Shown here: in pieces, positions 1-9,700 of the stretch | How the letters are laid out: each line of letters opens with the position of its first letter | Numbering within the stretch: position 1 is the stretch's first letter | Assembly (NCBI GenBank): GCA_045604965.1 | Contig: JAZUPB010000019.1 | Span: forward strand, 1 to 58,476 | From: JAISGQ01 sp045604965 | Lineage (GTDB): Bacteria; Bacillota; Clostridia; Oscillospirales; Acutalibacteraceae | Length of the DNA: 58,476 nt | Direction: 5' to 3' | Notes under the pieces: model-generated | The model's input: the letters and a program-made list of their open reading frames with translations, nothing else | Told to the model about the DNA's origin: nothing | Database searches by the model: none | Made by a program: the position numbers and the translations under genes

Positions 1-490
1 TTACGCCGCGCGAAGCTCGGCGGCAATGTTTTCTCAGGTGTCCGGTTTTGCCGAAGGCAAAATCGGGTTACACCGTCATTTACGCCGTGCGAAGCTCGGC
101 GGCAATGTTTTCCCAGGTGTCCGGTTTTGCCGAAGGCAAAATCGGGTTACAAAGTCGGATCGTAGCCATGTCGTTCTGTGAGCCAAGGAGTTGATTTATG
201 ACATTGTCTTCCTAAGCCCGCTTGGCCTCCGACTTCTTCGCACGGCGTAAATGACGGTGTAACCCGATTTTGCCTTCGGCAAAACCGGACACCTGAGAAA
301 ACATTGCCGCCGAGCTTCGCGCGGCGTAAATGACGGTACAACCCGATTTTACTTTCAGTAAAAAACGGACACCTGAGAAAACATTGCCGCCGAGCTTCGC
401 GCGGCGTAAATGACGGTACAACCCGATTTTACTTTCAGTAAAAAACGGACACCTGAGAAAACATTGCCGCCGAGCTTCGCACGGCGTAAA
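1..490. repeat. Array of 79/80-bp structured repeats in two opposing orientations
   Basis: Two units read in one direction (1-79 and 80 to about 150) and three in the opposite direction (251-329, 330-409, 410-489). They face each other across an unrelated centre of roughly 90 bases. Each unit carries two hairpins. One is CGCCG/CGGCG closing a GC-TTC-GC apex with a purine mismatch. The other is TTTTGCC-TTC-GGCAAAA. In the units at 330 and 410 the second hairpin reads TTTTACT-TTC-AGTAAAA, so both sides of the stem changed together. The unit length alternates between 79 and 80, so no reading frame persists across units. I see no promoter or gene here. It fills the 544 bases before the first CDS. 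Confidence 0.85.
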
Positions 491-544
491 TGATAAAACA
501 AGCAAACCTATTTACCCAAATCAGCAGAAAGGAAGAACTGTGAT

Positions 545-1825
545 TTGCCTGAAATAAAAACTGTTGTCTGCGGCGAGGGAATAAACCTTCTGTCCATACA
601 GGGGGACAGATATAAAACCGGAGTTGCAGCTATAAATATGTATCTCCCTATGGAAGAAAAGTATGCAGCAGCACGAGCTCTCGTGCCGTATCTGCTTGTG
701 CGTGCGAGCAGAAAATATCCTGATTACAAAACACTCAGAAGACACCTGTCAAACCTGTACGGAGCATCAATGCGTGCCGGAACAGGGATGCACGGAGATT
801 ATCACAAGTTTAATATCGGCATTGCATTTCTGGATGACAGATATGCCATAGACGGGGAAAAGGTTTCTTTTGAATGTATAGAGCTTCTCCTTTCAATGCT
901 TTTTGAACCGCCCTTTGAAAACGGAGTTTTCAGAACTGAAGACGTGGAAGTTGAGCGCCGTTTGATGCTTGAACGTATTGACGCACAGATGAATGACAAA
1001 ATAAGATACGCACGTCTGAGATGCATCAAGCATATGTGTGCGTCTGAGCCTTACGGACTTGAACCTCTCGGAGAGCGTTCGGAGGTAGAATCAGTCACAG
1101 CAGAGGAAATAACACAGGCGTGGCGTGATATTATCAGAACAGCGCGTCTTGACGTTGTCGTTTCAGGAACATTTGACACATCGGAAATTGAAACAAAGCT
1201 CAGAGAGATTGCAAAATCAACGAACAGATCCTGCACCAGCCTTCCGGAACAGACTATAATCGGGAAAGCAGAGACGGTAAAAGAAGTAACAGAGCGCACA
1301 GATGTCAAGCAGGCAAAGCTTGTCATCGGATACAGAACTCCAATTAATACAACTGATGGTGATACTTCCGCAGTTCGTCTGGTAAATATGCTTTTCGGCG
1401 GAATGGTGAACAGCCTTCTGTTTAAAAATGTGAGAGAAAAAATGAGCCTGTGCTACTATTGCTCATCAGCCTATATTCGCAGCAAGGGTATGCTGTTTGT
1501 ACAGAGCGGCTTGGATGAGGAACAGGCGAAAGCAGCTCACGAAGCAATAAACGAACAGCTGCAAACCTTGAAAAAAGGCGATTTTTCAGATGTTCTCATA
1601 GAGCAGGCAAAGCTGTACAACGCAGGTGTATGCAGAGAGATAAATGACTCTCCCTTTGACCTTGCAGATTGGTATGCTTCACAAATGCTCGATAAAGAAA
1701 TGATATCGCCTGAGGAATATATTGAGGAAATAAATGCTGTATCAAGAGAGCGTATAATTGATGCAGCAAATACGTTTACTGCGGATACAGTGTATCTGCT
1801 CGCAGGAAATGGAGGCGAAGAATAA
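545..1825 (+). CDS. M16 family peptidase-like protein without the zinc motif (YmfF-like)
   Basis: 426-residue protein of the insulinase/M16B fold, the type annotated next to EF-P modification genes as YmfF (or YfmF) in Firmicutes. The HxxEH zinc motif expected in the N-terminal half is missing, so it should be the inactive partner of a heterodimer with the next gene, which has the motif. It starts at TTG 545, with GGAAG at 531-535 (9 bases upstream) and no better ATG nearby. Its stop overlaps the next start by one base (TAATG), which implies translational coupling. The link to EF-P modification is family knowledge. An efp gene with Lys32 lies 18 kb downstream. The specific role is inference. 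Confidence 0.85.
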   Translation: MPEIKTVVCGEGINLLSIQGDRYKTGVAAINMYLPMEEKYAAARALVPYLLVRASRKYPDYKTLRRHLSNLYGASMRAGTGMHGDYHKFNIGIAFLDDRYAIDGEKVSFECIELLLSMLFEPPFENGVFRTEDVEVERRLMLERIDAQMNDKIRYARLRCIKHMCASEPYGLEPLGERSEVESVTAEEITQAWRDIIRTARLDVVVSGTFDTSEIETKLREIAKSTNRSCTSLPEQTIIGKAETVKEVTERTDVKQAKLVIGYRTPINTTDGDTSAVRLVNMLFGGMVNSLLFKNVREKMSLCYYCSSAYIRSKGMLFVQSGLDEEQAKAAHEAINEQLQTLKKGDFSDVLIEQAKLYNAGVCREINDSPFDLADWYASQMLDKEMISPEEYIEEINAVSRERIIDAANTFTADTVYLLAGNGGEE

Positions 1826-3093
1826 TGAGCTTTACCGAATATTACTGCGAAAGAACAGGGGACAGATATTATAAAACCGTTCACTCATCGGGAGTGACAA
1901 TATATGTTTATCCTCAGGAGGGCAGAGCATCCTGCTGTGCTGTTTTCGGTACAAAATTCGGATCGATAGATGATCATTTCTTTTTTGACGGCAGAGAAAT
2001 ATCTGTTCCTGCAGGTGTAGCCCATTTTCTTGAACACAAGCTGTTTGAAAACGAGGATACAGAAGTTTTCGAACTGTTTGCAGAAAACGGAGCAGATGCA
2101 AACGCATATACTTCATATGAGAAAACCTGTTATCTGTTTAACTGTACCGATAAATTTGATGAAAACCTCAGAATACTTCTGGACTTTGTCAGAAAACCTT
2201 ATTTTACAAAAGAGTCGGTAGACAAAGAGCAGGGTATTATTGCGCAGGAAATCGGAATGTATGAGGACAATCCTGATTGGTGCGTATTCAATAATATGCT
2301 TCGCGGTATGTATAAAAAGCACCCGGTAAGAGAAAGCATAGCAGGAACAGTGGAATCCATTTCCAAAATTACTCATGAGCTTCTTTACGATTGTTATAAT
2401 GCCTTCTATACACCATCAAATATGGTGCTGTCGGTTGCAGGCAATGTAACACCTGATCAGGTGCTGAAAATAGCTGATGAGATGCTCGAACCCGGTACAC
2501 AGGCGCCAAAAAGAATAGTACCCGAAGAAAATGACAAGGTTGCAGAAAAATACATCGAACAGGATTTTGATGTATCGGCACCGATGTTCAATCTCGGATA
2601 TAAAGAAAAACTCTGCGAGCTTACTTCAGAACGTCTTATGCTCACCGAGATCATACTTGAAATCCTCAGCGGAAAGCCCGGAGACCTGTTTAACAGACTG
2701 ATGGAACAGGGACTTGTCAATCATTCGTTCGGAGCAGATTTTATGTACTGGGACGGAGTACAGGCTACAGCGTTTTCCGGTGAATCATCAGATCCGGAGC
2801 GAGTACGTGATGAGATAAACAAGGAGATCGAAAGACTCAAGAAAGACGGAATAAAGCAGAGTGATTTTGATTGGGCACAGCGAGCGGTATACGGTGCGGC
2901 AGTAGCTCAGCTCGATAATGCTTCATCCATTGCAAACAGCCTTGCAGATTCTCATTTTGCAAATGAGAATATATTTGAGCAGGCAGAGGCTGCAGCAAAA
3001 GTAACTCTCGAAATGGCACAGGAACGCTTGATGGAGATGTTCGATGCAGAAAACTCCACATTATCAGTTGTAAAAAAGACGGGAGGTAAATAG
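1825..3093 (+). CDS. M16 family zinc peptidase (YmfH-like)
   Basis: 422 residues with the M16 inverted zinc motif HFLEH at 67-71 and the distal acidic pair E135/E142 (ExxxxxxE), so it should be catalytically competent. This is the active member of the tandem with the preceding motif-less M16 protein, the arrangement known for two-gene M16B peptidases. GGAGG at 1811-1815 lies inside the upstream gene and serves ATG 1825. It is followed two bases later by lgt. The target substrate cannot be read from sequence. No signal peptide is seen, so it is cytoplasmic. Confidence 0.88.
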   Translation: MSFTEYYCERTGDRYYKTVHSSGVTIYVYPQEGRASCCAVFGTKFGSIDDHFFFDGREISVPAGVAHFLEHKLFENEDTEVFELFAENGADANAYTSYEKTCYLFNCTDKFDENLRILLDFVRKPYFTKESVDKEQGIIAQEIGMYEDNPDWCVFNNMLRGMYKKHPVRESIAGTVESISKITHELLYDCYNAFYTPSNMVLSVAGNVTPDQVLKIADEMLEPGTQAPKRIVPEENDKVAEKYIEQDFDVSAPMFNLGYKEKLCELTSERLMLTEIILEILSGKPGDLFNRLMEQGLVNHSFGADFMYWDGVQATAFSGESSDPERVRDEINKEIERLKKDGIKQSDFDWAQRAVYGAAVAQLDNASSIANSLADSHFANENIFEQAEAAAKVTLEMAQERLMEMFDAENSTLSVVKKTGGK

Positions 3094-3095
3094 TA

Positions 3096-4046
3096 ATGGC
3101 AGGAATGAAAGTTGAATTTCCCGGTCTGGGCTGGGAATTTGATATCAACCGCGTTTTTCTGAATATCGGCGGATTTGAAATTATGTGGTACGCTGTTCTC
3201 ATTGTTACAGGCGTGCTTATCGCTATTTTTTACGCTATGAAAAACATCAAGAAGTTCGATCTCAATGTAGATAAGTTCCTTGATGTTATCATACTCGGAC
3301 TTGTACTTGGCGTGGTAGGTGCAAGAACATATTATGTTCTGTTCAACCTCAGTTCCTATAACAGCATCGGAGATGTGCTGAACTTCCGTGAAGGCGGACT
3401 TGCGATATACGGAGGCGTAATAGGCGCCGTGCTTGCAGGTGTGATCGGCAAATACTGGCGCAAGCTTTCGCTTATGTCTATGCTTGACGTCGCATCAGTA
3501 GGATTTTTGGTTGCGCAGGCGATAGGCCGCTGGGGCAACTTCGCAAATCAGGAAGCTTTTGGCGACGCAACTGATCTTCCCTGGGGAATGCTCAGCGAAA
3601 ACACATTGAGGGTTGTACCTGACAGCCCTGTACATCCCTGCTTCCTCTATGAATCCTTATGGTGTATAACAGGGTTTGTACTGCTTTGCGTTATGGTTAA
3701 CAAATTTTACAAGTTCCGCGGACAGATATTCCTTTCTTATATTTTCTGGTACGGACTTGGAAGAGCTTGGATAGAGGGACTTAGAACAGACTCCCTTTAT
3801 ATAATCCCCGATGTTCTGAGAGTTTCTCAGCTTCTGGCAATACTTTGCGTCATAGCAGCCCCCATACTTCTTTATCTCGGATTTTCTGAGCGTATGTTTG
3901 ACAGAGTATCACCCGAGTATAAGACAGTAAGTCTTGCTGATTATAAAGATGCAAAAGCTGAATATTATGCTGAGCTCAGCGAAGAAAAAGAACAGGAAAC
4001 AGAAGAAGCAAACACACAGGAGGATAACAATGGCAGTGATAATTGA
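3096..4046 (+). CDS. lgt: Phosphatidylglycerol:prolipoprotein diacylglyceryl transferase
   Basis: Integral membrane enzyme that transfers diacylglycerol to the lipobox cysteine of prolipoproteins. About seven hydrophobic segments. The Lgt signature GRWGNFANQEAFG starts at residue 144, with R145 inside it. HPCFLYE follows at 180, then YGLGRAWIEGLR around 219-230. The usual histidine in the GGxxIHGG loop is Tyr105 here (GGLAIYGG), a substitution also common in clostridial homologues. The C-terminal 40 residues form a charged, Glu-rich cytoplasmic tail whose last 17 nt overlap folD. GGGAGG at 3081-3086 serves ATG 3096. Likely substrates in this window are the lipoproteins at 33285-33980 and 55450-56223. 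Confidence 0.96.
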   Translation: MAGMKVEFPGLGWEFDINRVFLNIGGFEIMWYAVLIVTGVLIAIFYAMKNIKKFDLNVDKFLDVIILGLVLGVVGARTYYVLFNLSSYNSIGDVLNFREGGLAIYGGVIGAVLAGVIGKYWRKLSLMSMLDVASVGFLVAQAIGRWGNFANQEAFGDATDLPWGMLSENTLRVVPDSPVHPCFLYESLWCITGFVLLCVMVNKFYKFRGQIFLSYIFWYGLGRAWIEGLRTDSLYIIPDVLRVSQLLAILCVIAAPILLYLGFSERMFDRVSPEYKTVSLADYKDAKAEYYAELSEEKEQETEEANTQEDNNGSDN

Positions 4047-4884
4047 CGGTAAGAAAGTTTCGGCAAATGTACGTGCAAGAGTAGCAGATGAGGTTGCAGT
4101 ACTCAAAGAAAAAGGAATAAACACCACCCTTGCTGTAATTATAGTAGGTGATGATCCTGCATCCAGAACTTATGTAAACAACAAGAAAAAGGCCTGCGCA
4201 GAGTGCGGTATCATTTCAGAAGAGTATGCATTGCCTGCAGAAACAACACAGGAAGAACTTCTTGCTCTTGTGGACGAGCTCAATAAGAGAGAAGATGTAA
4301 ACGGAATCTTATGTCAACTTCCGTTGCCCAAGCATCTTGATTCTGAGATAGTTATTGAAGCTATTTCACCTAAAAAGGATGTTGATGCATTCCACGCTGT
4401 GAATGTAGGTAAGATTATGATAGGCAACTATGATTTCCTTCCCTGCACCCCTGCAGGAGTTATGGAGATGCTTGCATCGGAAAACATAGATGTTGAGGGC
4501 AAGAACTGCGTAGTTATAGGTCGAAGCAATATTGTCGGAAAACCTATGTCAATGCTGCTCTTACATAAGAACGCAACAGTAACCATTTGCCATAGCAGAA
4601 CAAAGAACCTTTCCGAGGTCACATCCAAGGCAGACGTACTTGTAGCTGCAGTAGGCAGAGCGAAATTTGTCAAGGCAGATATGGTCAAGGAAGGCGCGGT
4701 TGTAATAGATGTTGGTATGAATCGCGACGAGAACGGAAAGCTCTGCGGAGATGTGGATTATGCAGAAGTTGAGCCGAAAACCTCTGCAATAACACCTGTC
4801 CCGGGCGGAGTTGGTCCTATGACCATAGCAATGCTTATGCAGAACACCCTGAAGGCTGTTAAGCTTCAGAATAATATCGACTGA
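4030..4884 (+). CDS. folD: Methylenetetrahydrofolate dehydrogenase / cyclohydrolase
   Basis: Bifunctional enzyme interconverting 5,10-methylene-, 5,10-methenyl- and 10-formyl-THF in the cytoplasm. 284 residues from ATG 4030, placed by AGGAGG at 4018-4023. An in-frame extension to 3934 lies wholly inside lgt and is rejected. Seen motifs: Tyr48/Lys52 in the active-site helix (TYVNNKKK), QLPLPKHL, PCTPAGVMEML, the dinucleotide-binding GRSNIVGKPM, and PVPGGVGPMT. It overlaps the lgt 3' end by 17 nt and is followed directly by a strong terminator. Confidence 0.97.
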   Translation: MAVIIDGKKVSANVRARVADEVAVLKEKGINTTLAVIIVGDDPASRTYVNNKKKACAECGIISEEYALPAETTQEELLALVDELNKREDVNGILCQLPLPKHLDSEIVIEAISPKKDVDAFHAVNVGKIMIGNYDFLPCTPAGVMEMLASENIDVEGKNCVVIGRSNIVGKPMSMLLLHKNATVTICHSRTKNLSEVTSKADVLVAAVGRAKFVKADMVKEGAVVIDVGMNRDENGKLCGDVDYAEVEPKTSAITPVPGGVGPMTIAMLMQNTLKAVKLQNNID

Positions 4885-4889
4885 AAATA

Positions 4890-4925
4890 AAAGCTCCTGA
4901 GAAGAAAGTTCTTCTCAGGAGCTTT
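4890..4925 (+). terminator. Rho-independent terminator after folD
   Basis: Perfect 15-bp stem (4890-4904 with 4911-4925) around a 6-base loop, A-rich before and T-rich after. Ends the M16-lgt-folD unit. Confidence 0.88.
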
Positions 4926-5015
4926 CTATGCCGGAGAAATAATTTTTATGCGGCAATTGGTGATGGATAATGTTTCATACTAAGCAAATTCAATGCAATT
5001 TATAGTATATATTAA

Positions 5016-5044
5016 TTGACATTGCCGCCTGCATAATATAAAAT
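5016..5044 (+). promoter_or_regulatory. Vegetative promoter for rnc-radical SAM-smc-ftsY
   Basis: TTGACA at 5016-5021, 17-base spacer, TAAAAT at 5039-5044, about 50 bases before the rnc start. Housekeeping sigma-A type by sequence. Confidence 0.65.
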
Positions 5045-5095
5045 TATTAAATATGGAAAAACCTATTTATTCGACCAAAGGTGGAATCAAGGGAA

Positions 5096-5767
5096 ATGCA
5101 AAAGCTCCAGGAAACAATCGGATATCAGTTCAAGGATGAAAACTGTCTGCTCACAGCACTGACTCATTCATCCTATGCCAATGAACACAGAAATACATAT
5201 AACAACGAACGCCTTGAATTTTTGGGGGATGCTGTACTCAGCATAATAGTAAGTCAGCACCTGTTTTCAAATTTCAAAGGCAAAAAAGAAGGAGACCTTA
5301 CAAAGCTTCGTGCATCGCTGGTATGTGAAGAAACATTGGCGGTTTTTGCACGGCAGATAGATCTCGGCTCGTATATACGTTTCGGAAAGGGCGAGCGCAA
5401 CAGCGGAGGAGGGGAAAGACCTTCCATTCTTGCAGATGCCTTTGAGGCGCTTATCGCAGCAATATTTCTTGACGGCGGCATTGAAAAGGCTAGGGAGTTT
5501 GTTCTTGGATTTGTAATTGAGGAACTGAACAACACACACAGCAAGAATAAAGCCGATTACAAAACAACGCTTCAGGAGATCGTGCAGCAGAGCGGAGAAG
5601 AAAAACTTGAATATGTGTTGGTCGGAGAAAGCGGACCGGATCATAACAAGAGATTCACCACCGAGGTGTATATAAACAGCAACAAGGTCGGAAAGGGAAG
5701 CGGCAAAAGCAAGAAGGAGGCCGAGCAGCAGGCGGCACGAGAGGCATTGAAGCTGCTGGGATATTGA
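5096..5767 (+). CDS. rnc: Ribonuclease III
   Basis: Endoribonuclease cleaving double-stranded RNA (rRNA precursors, structured mRNAs). The RNase III signature NERLEFLGDAVL lies near the N-terminus and the second acidic cluster DAFEALIAAIFLDGG near residue 110. A C-terminal double-stranded-RNA-binding domain (about 153-223) ends in the KKEAEQQAAREAL helix. ATG 5096 (223 aa) is preferred because AGGTGG at 5079-5084 is suitably placed. A GTG at 5081 would add five residues but lacks a good site. Its stop overlaps the next start. Confidence 0.95.
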   Translation: MQKLQETIGYQFKDENCLLTALTHSSYANEHRNTYNNERLEFLGDAVLSIIVSQHLFSNFKGKKEGDLTKLRASLVCEETLAVFARQIDLGSYIRFGKGERNSGGGERPSILADAFEALIAAIFLDGGIEKAREFVLGFVIEELNNTHSKNKADYKTTLQEIVQQSGEEKLEYVLVGESGPDHNKRFTTEVYINSNKVGKGSGKSKKEAEQQAAREALKLLGY

Positions 5768-6768
5768 AACACGTAAATATAGCGCTGTTCGTGCCGCACC
5801 AGGGATGTCCTCACCGATGCATTTTCTGCGATCAGTGTGCAATATCAGGCCAGACTCAGAGAGTGACAGAGGCGGATGTTGACGAAGCAGTAGCGATTGC
5901 GAAAAGGTCACTGGGTGAAAAACTGAAAAATGCCCAGATTGCTTTTTTCGGAGGAAGCTTTACAGCGATAGACCGCTCATATATGACAGAGCTTTTGAAT
6001 GCCGCATCAAAATATGTCAAAGACGGTACAGTGTCGGGAATACGCTGTTCCACACGTCCCGATGCAATAAGCGAAGAAATACTTGAAATATATAAAAGCT
6101 ATGGCGGAACAGCTATAGAGCTTGGCTGTCAGAGTATGGACAACAGGGTTCTTGAAATGAACCGACGCGGACATACTGCGGAGCACACAGTGAGTGCCGC
6201 AAAGCTCATAAAGGAATATGATATTGAGCTTGGTGTTCAGATGATGACAGGTATGTACGGAGACACCGAAGAAGGAACGATAAAAACAGCAAAGGAACTT
6301 ATCGCTCTTGAACCGGCTACAGTGCGGATATATCCGACGGTCGTAATGGAAAACACACGTCTGGCAGAATTGTACAGGGAAGGAAAATATACTGCACAGA
6401 CTCTCGATACAGCGGTCTCGCTTTGCGCAGAGCTTCTAAGGATGTTCAGCAGGGCAGAAACAGAAGTAATAAAACTTGGTCTGCACTCATCGCAAAGTGT
6501 TGAGTCAGCGTATATTGCAGGTCCTTATCATCCTGCGTTCAAGGAACTTTGCGAAAGCAGAATATACCTGAACATAGCGAAAGAAATGATAAAGGAAAAA
6601 GGCTCATACGTAATCGAGGTACCAAAAGGTGAGACCTCGAAAATGATAGGGCAGAAAAAGAGCAACGCAGCAGAATTTGAAAAGCTTGGTGTGTTGATAA
6701 AAATACGTGAAAACCCGAATTTAAACAAATACGAAATCAGATTTTCAAAAGAACAGGAGGTGGACTGA
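5764..6768 (+). CDS. Radical SAM protein, Elp3/YhcC-like
   Basis: 334 residues. The [4Fe-4S]/SAM motif near the N-terminus is C15-x3-C19-x2-C22 (CPHRCIFC), followed by the glycine-rich FFGGSF strand and GVQMMTG-type barrel segments. Homologues sit between rnc and smc in many Clostridia. The reaction is not established from sequence. Elp3-like tRNA modification is a possibility, but no acetyltransferase domain is present. TTG start overlapping the rnc stop by 4 bases (TTGA). Confidence 0.85.
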   Translation: MKHVNIALFVPHQGCPHRCIFCDQCAISGQTQRVTEADVDEAVAIAKRSLGEKLKNAQIAFFGGSFTAIDRSYMTELLNAASKYVKDGTVSGIRCSTRPDAISEEILEIYKSYGGTAIELGCQSMDNRVLEMNRRGHTAEHTVSAAKLIKEYDIELGVQMMTGMYGDTEEGTIKTAKELIALEPATVRIYPTVVMENTRLAELYREGKYTAQTLDTAVSLCAELLRMFSRAETEVIKLGLHSSQSVESAYIAGPYHPAFKELCESRIYLNIAKEMIKEKGSYVIEVPKGETSKMIGQKKSNAAEFEKLGVLIKIRENPNLNKYEIRFSKEQEVD

Positions 6769-9700
6769 TGCAGTTAAAATCATTGCAGATGCAGGGATTC
6801 AAATCATTTCCCGATAAGATAATGATAAGCTTCTCAAAGGGTGTTACGGCAATAGTAGGACCGAACGGAAGCGGAAAGAGCAACATCAGTGATGCTGTCC
6901 GATGGGTACTGGGCGAGCAGTCTCCGAGAGTTCTTCGTGTAAAATCTACAGAAGATGTAATTTTCAAGGGCACTACCGAGCGTAAGGCTCAGGGATTTGC
7001 AGAGGTAATGCTGAACTTTGATAATTCAGACAGAGAACTGCCTGTAGACAGTGATGATGTATCGGTCCTGCGCCGTTATTACCGCTCGGGAAAGAGTGAG
7101 TTCAAGATAAACGGTGAATCGGTAAGACTTCAGGATATAACAAAGCTTTTCCTTGATACAGGTCTCGGAAAAAGCGGATATTCGATGATCGAGCAGCACA
7201 AGATAGCTGCAATGGTCGATTCAAGAAGTGACGAAAGACGTACAATCATCGAAGAAGCATCAGGAATATCAAAATACCGTTACAGCAGAGCTGAAGCACT
7301 GCGCGAGCTTGAAAGAGCCGAGGATAATCTGGTTCATCTCAGAGTCAGACTTACCGATCTTGAGGAGCGCGACGGTCCTCTTGAAAAGGAGTCCGAAAAG
7401 GCGAAAAAATATCTTGAGCTCAGAACCGAACGTGAAGCTGTGGAGGTAGGTTTGTGGCTTGCAACTCTCTCGGTTTCAACCAGTGAGCTTCAGGATATTG
7501 ACTACAATATAACTCTTTACTCAAATCAGCAAAAGGAAATAGAAGAGAAGATCCGAGGCGCTGAAACAGCTGTAGTTTCCCTTATGGAGCAGAGTAATGC
7601 TCTGAATGCGAAAAAGGATGAGGTTATAAGAAACGCATCCGAAATTGAGGAACAGGCTATCAGAACCGAAAGCGAAGCGGCTATTATCAGAAACGATATT
7701 GAGCATACCCTTGCCGATATATCGCGTCTTGAGGGTCAGCTCAGTGCTTTTTCACAGGACGAAGAGCAGCAGAATGAAGAGCTTCTCGGTAAGAAAAAAT
7801 CACTTGATGAAAAGCGCCTTGAAATAGTGTCCCTTTGCAGTCTTCAGGACAAGAAGAAAGATGAGCTTGAAGGGCTGAGTACGCTTGTAAGCGGTTTTTC
7901 CGATCAGCTGGAAGAGCTTAATGCAAAGCAGAATACAATTGCAATAGCACTTTCCGAAGCAAGAGTGCGTCTTGCGGGAGCAAAAGAACAGCTTGCAGAT
8001 ATAATTGAGCGTCAGAAAGCTTTTTCGCAGACAGAAGAGGAAAATGCGAAGCTGTTTGAACGCCTTTCGGAAGAAAAGAAGCAGACAGAAGAATCTATTT
8101 CTCTGGCAGAAGAGAAGATCGGTTCTCTTACCAATACAGTGGGCGGTTACCGTCTGCGCCTCGAAAAACAGCGCACAAGGCTTGATGATGCCAAAAATGT
8201 TACTGAAAAGCACAGACAGGGTATTGCTGAATGTCAGAGCAAGATAAAAATAATAGAAGATCTTGAGCGCAGTATGGGTGGATTTGCCTACAGCGTAAAA
8301 AAGGTAATCGAAAGCTTTTCAAAGGGACAGTTGCGCGGTATTCACGGCCCTGTTTCAAGACTGATCGAGGTTGAATCCGAATATGCAACAGCGATAGAAA
8401 TAGCATTGGGTATGGGTCTGCAGAATATAGTTGTAGACGATGAAGACAGTGCAAAGGCTGCAATAAATCACCTGAAGAGAGAAAATGCAGGACGTGCGAC
8501 CTTCCTTCCTCTTACAACTATAAAGCCCAATAAGCTCAATGAACCATCGCTGAAGAATTTTGACGGCTATATAGGTCTTGCCTGCGAGCTTGTTGATTGC
8601 GACAGCAAATACAGAAACATAGTAGACAACCTTCTGGGCAAAATAGTAATTGCGGAGGATATGAACACAGGCGGCGTTATAGCCAAAAAGTTTGGCTATA
8701 AATTCCGAATCGTTACGCTTGACGGACAGGTGTTCAACGCAGGCGGCTCAATGACAGGCGGTTCAGTCAGTGCAAAGAGCTCAGGCGTGCTCGGCAGACG
8801 AAGCGAGATAGAGTCACTTAAAACAAATATGGCAGACTTGCAGAAAAAAGCAGACGAAGCCGCTGCAATACAGAAAGAGCTTGCTGCAAAGGTTGCAGCA
8901 GACGAAGCTGCATTGCTTGGCGCACAGGGCGAGTTATCCACTGCACAGCAGGATCTGAATGATTTCAAAACCAGCCTGCGAATCATTTCTGAGCAGTTTG
9001 AAAACGCACAGCGCGACAAAAACAGCATTGAATCACAACGTCAGAGCGCGAAGCAGAGAGAAAAATCTCTTGGCGATTTTATTTCTGAGCAGGAGGAAAA
9101 AATAGATTCGCTGAGTGCTGATGCAGGAAAGCTTGATGAAGAGATAAGCGGCAGCGCTGCAGAACGCGGTGAGCTTCGCGATAAACGAAATGCGCTTACA
9201 GAAGAGCTCAGTAATCTGGGAATGCAGATAATGGCAACCCAAAAAGAGTGCGAAGCAATCGAAATATCTATTTCAGAAATCAAGTCACGTATGGATAACA
9301 GAGTTGCACAGCGTGATGATATAGGCAGAGAAATAGAAGAAAAGAAAAAAGAGATACTTGCACTTGAGGAAAACGCAGAGCTTCAGACAAAGAATGCAGA
9401 TGATATGCGAGTCAGAGCAAAGGTTATGCGTGATTCTATCGGTTCCATAAACGAGGAACGTATGAGCCTTGAGTCACAGATAACCGTACAGACGAAGCTT
9501 TCCGGTGAGCTTGGAGACAGCAAGGCATCGGTAATGAAAGAACTTGGCCGCTGTGAAACTCAGCGTCAGAATAAGCAGGCAGAATATGACAATATCATAT
9601 CAAAGCTCTTTACAGAGTATGAAATGACACTGCGTGAGGCAGAGGACAAATATGAGCCTGTGAGCGACAGAAAAAGTGCACAGAAGCGCGCCAATGAGCT

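Noticed and set aside
1..490. CRISPR array
   Set aside because: Units abut each other with no unique spacers, are far longer than CRISPR repeats, and occur in both orientations.
147..505. Two overlapping minus-strand frames across the repeat array
   Set aside because: They follow the 79/80-bp repeats in shifting frames, have no ribosome site and encode low-information Arg/Cys-rich peptides.
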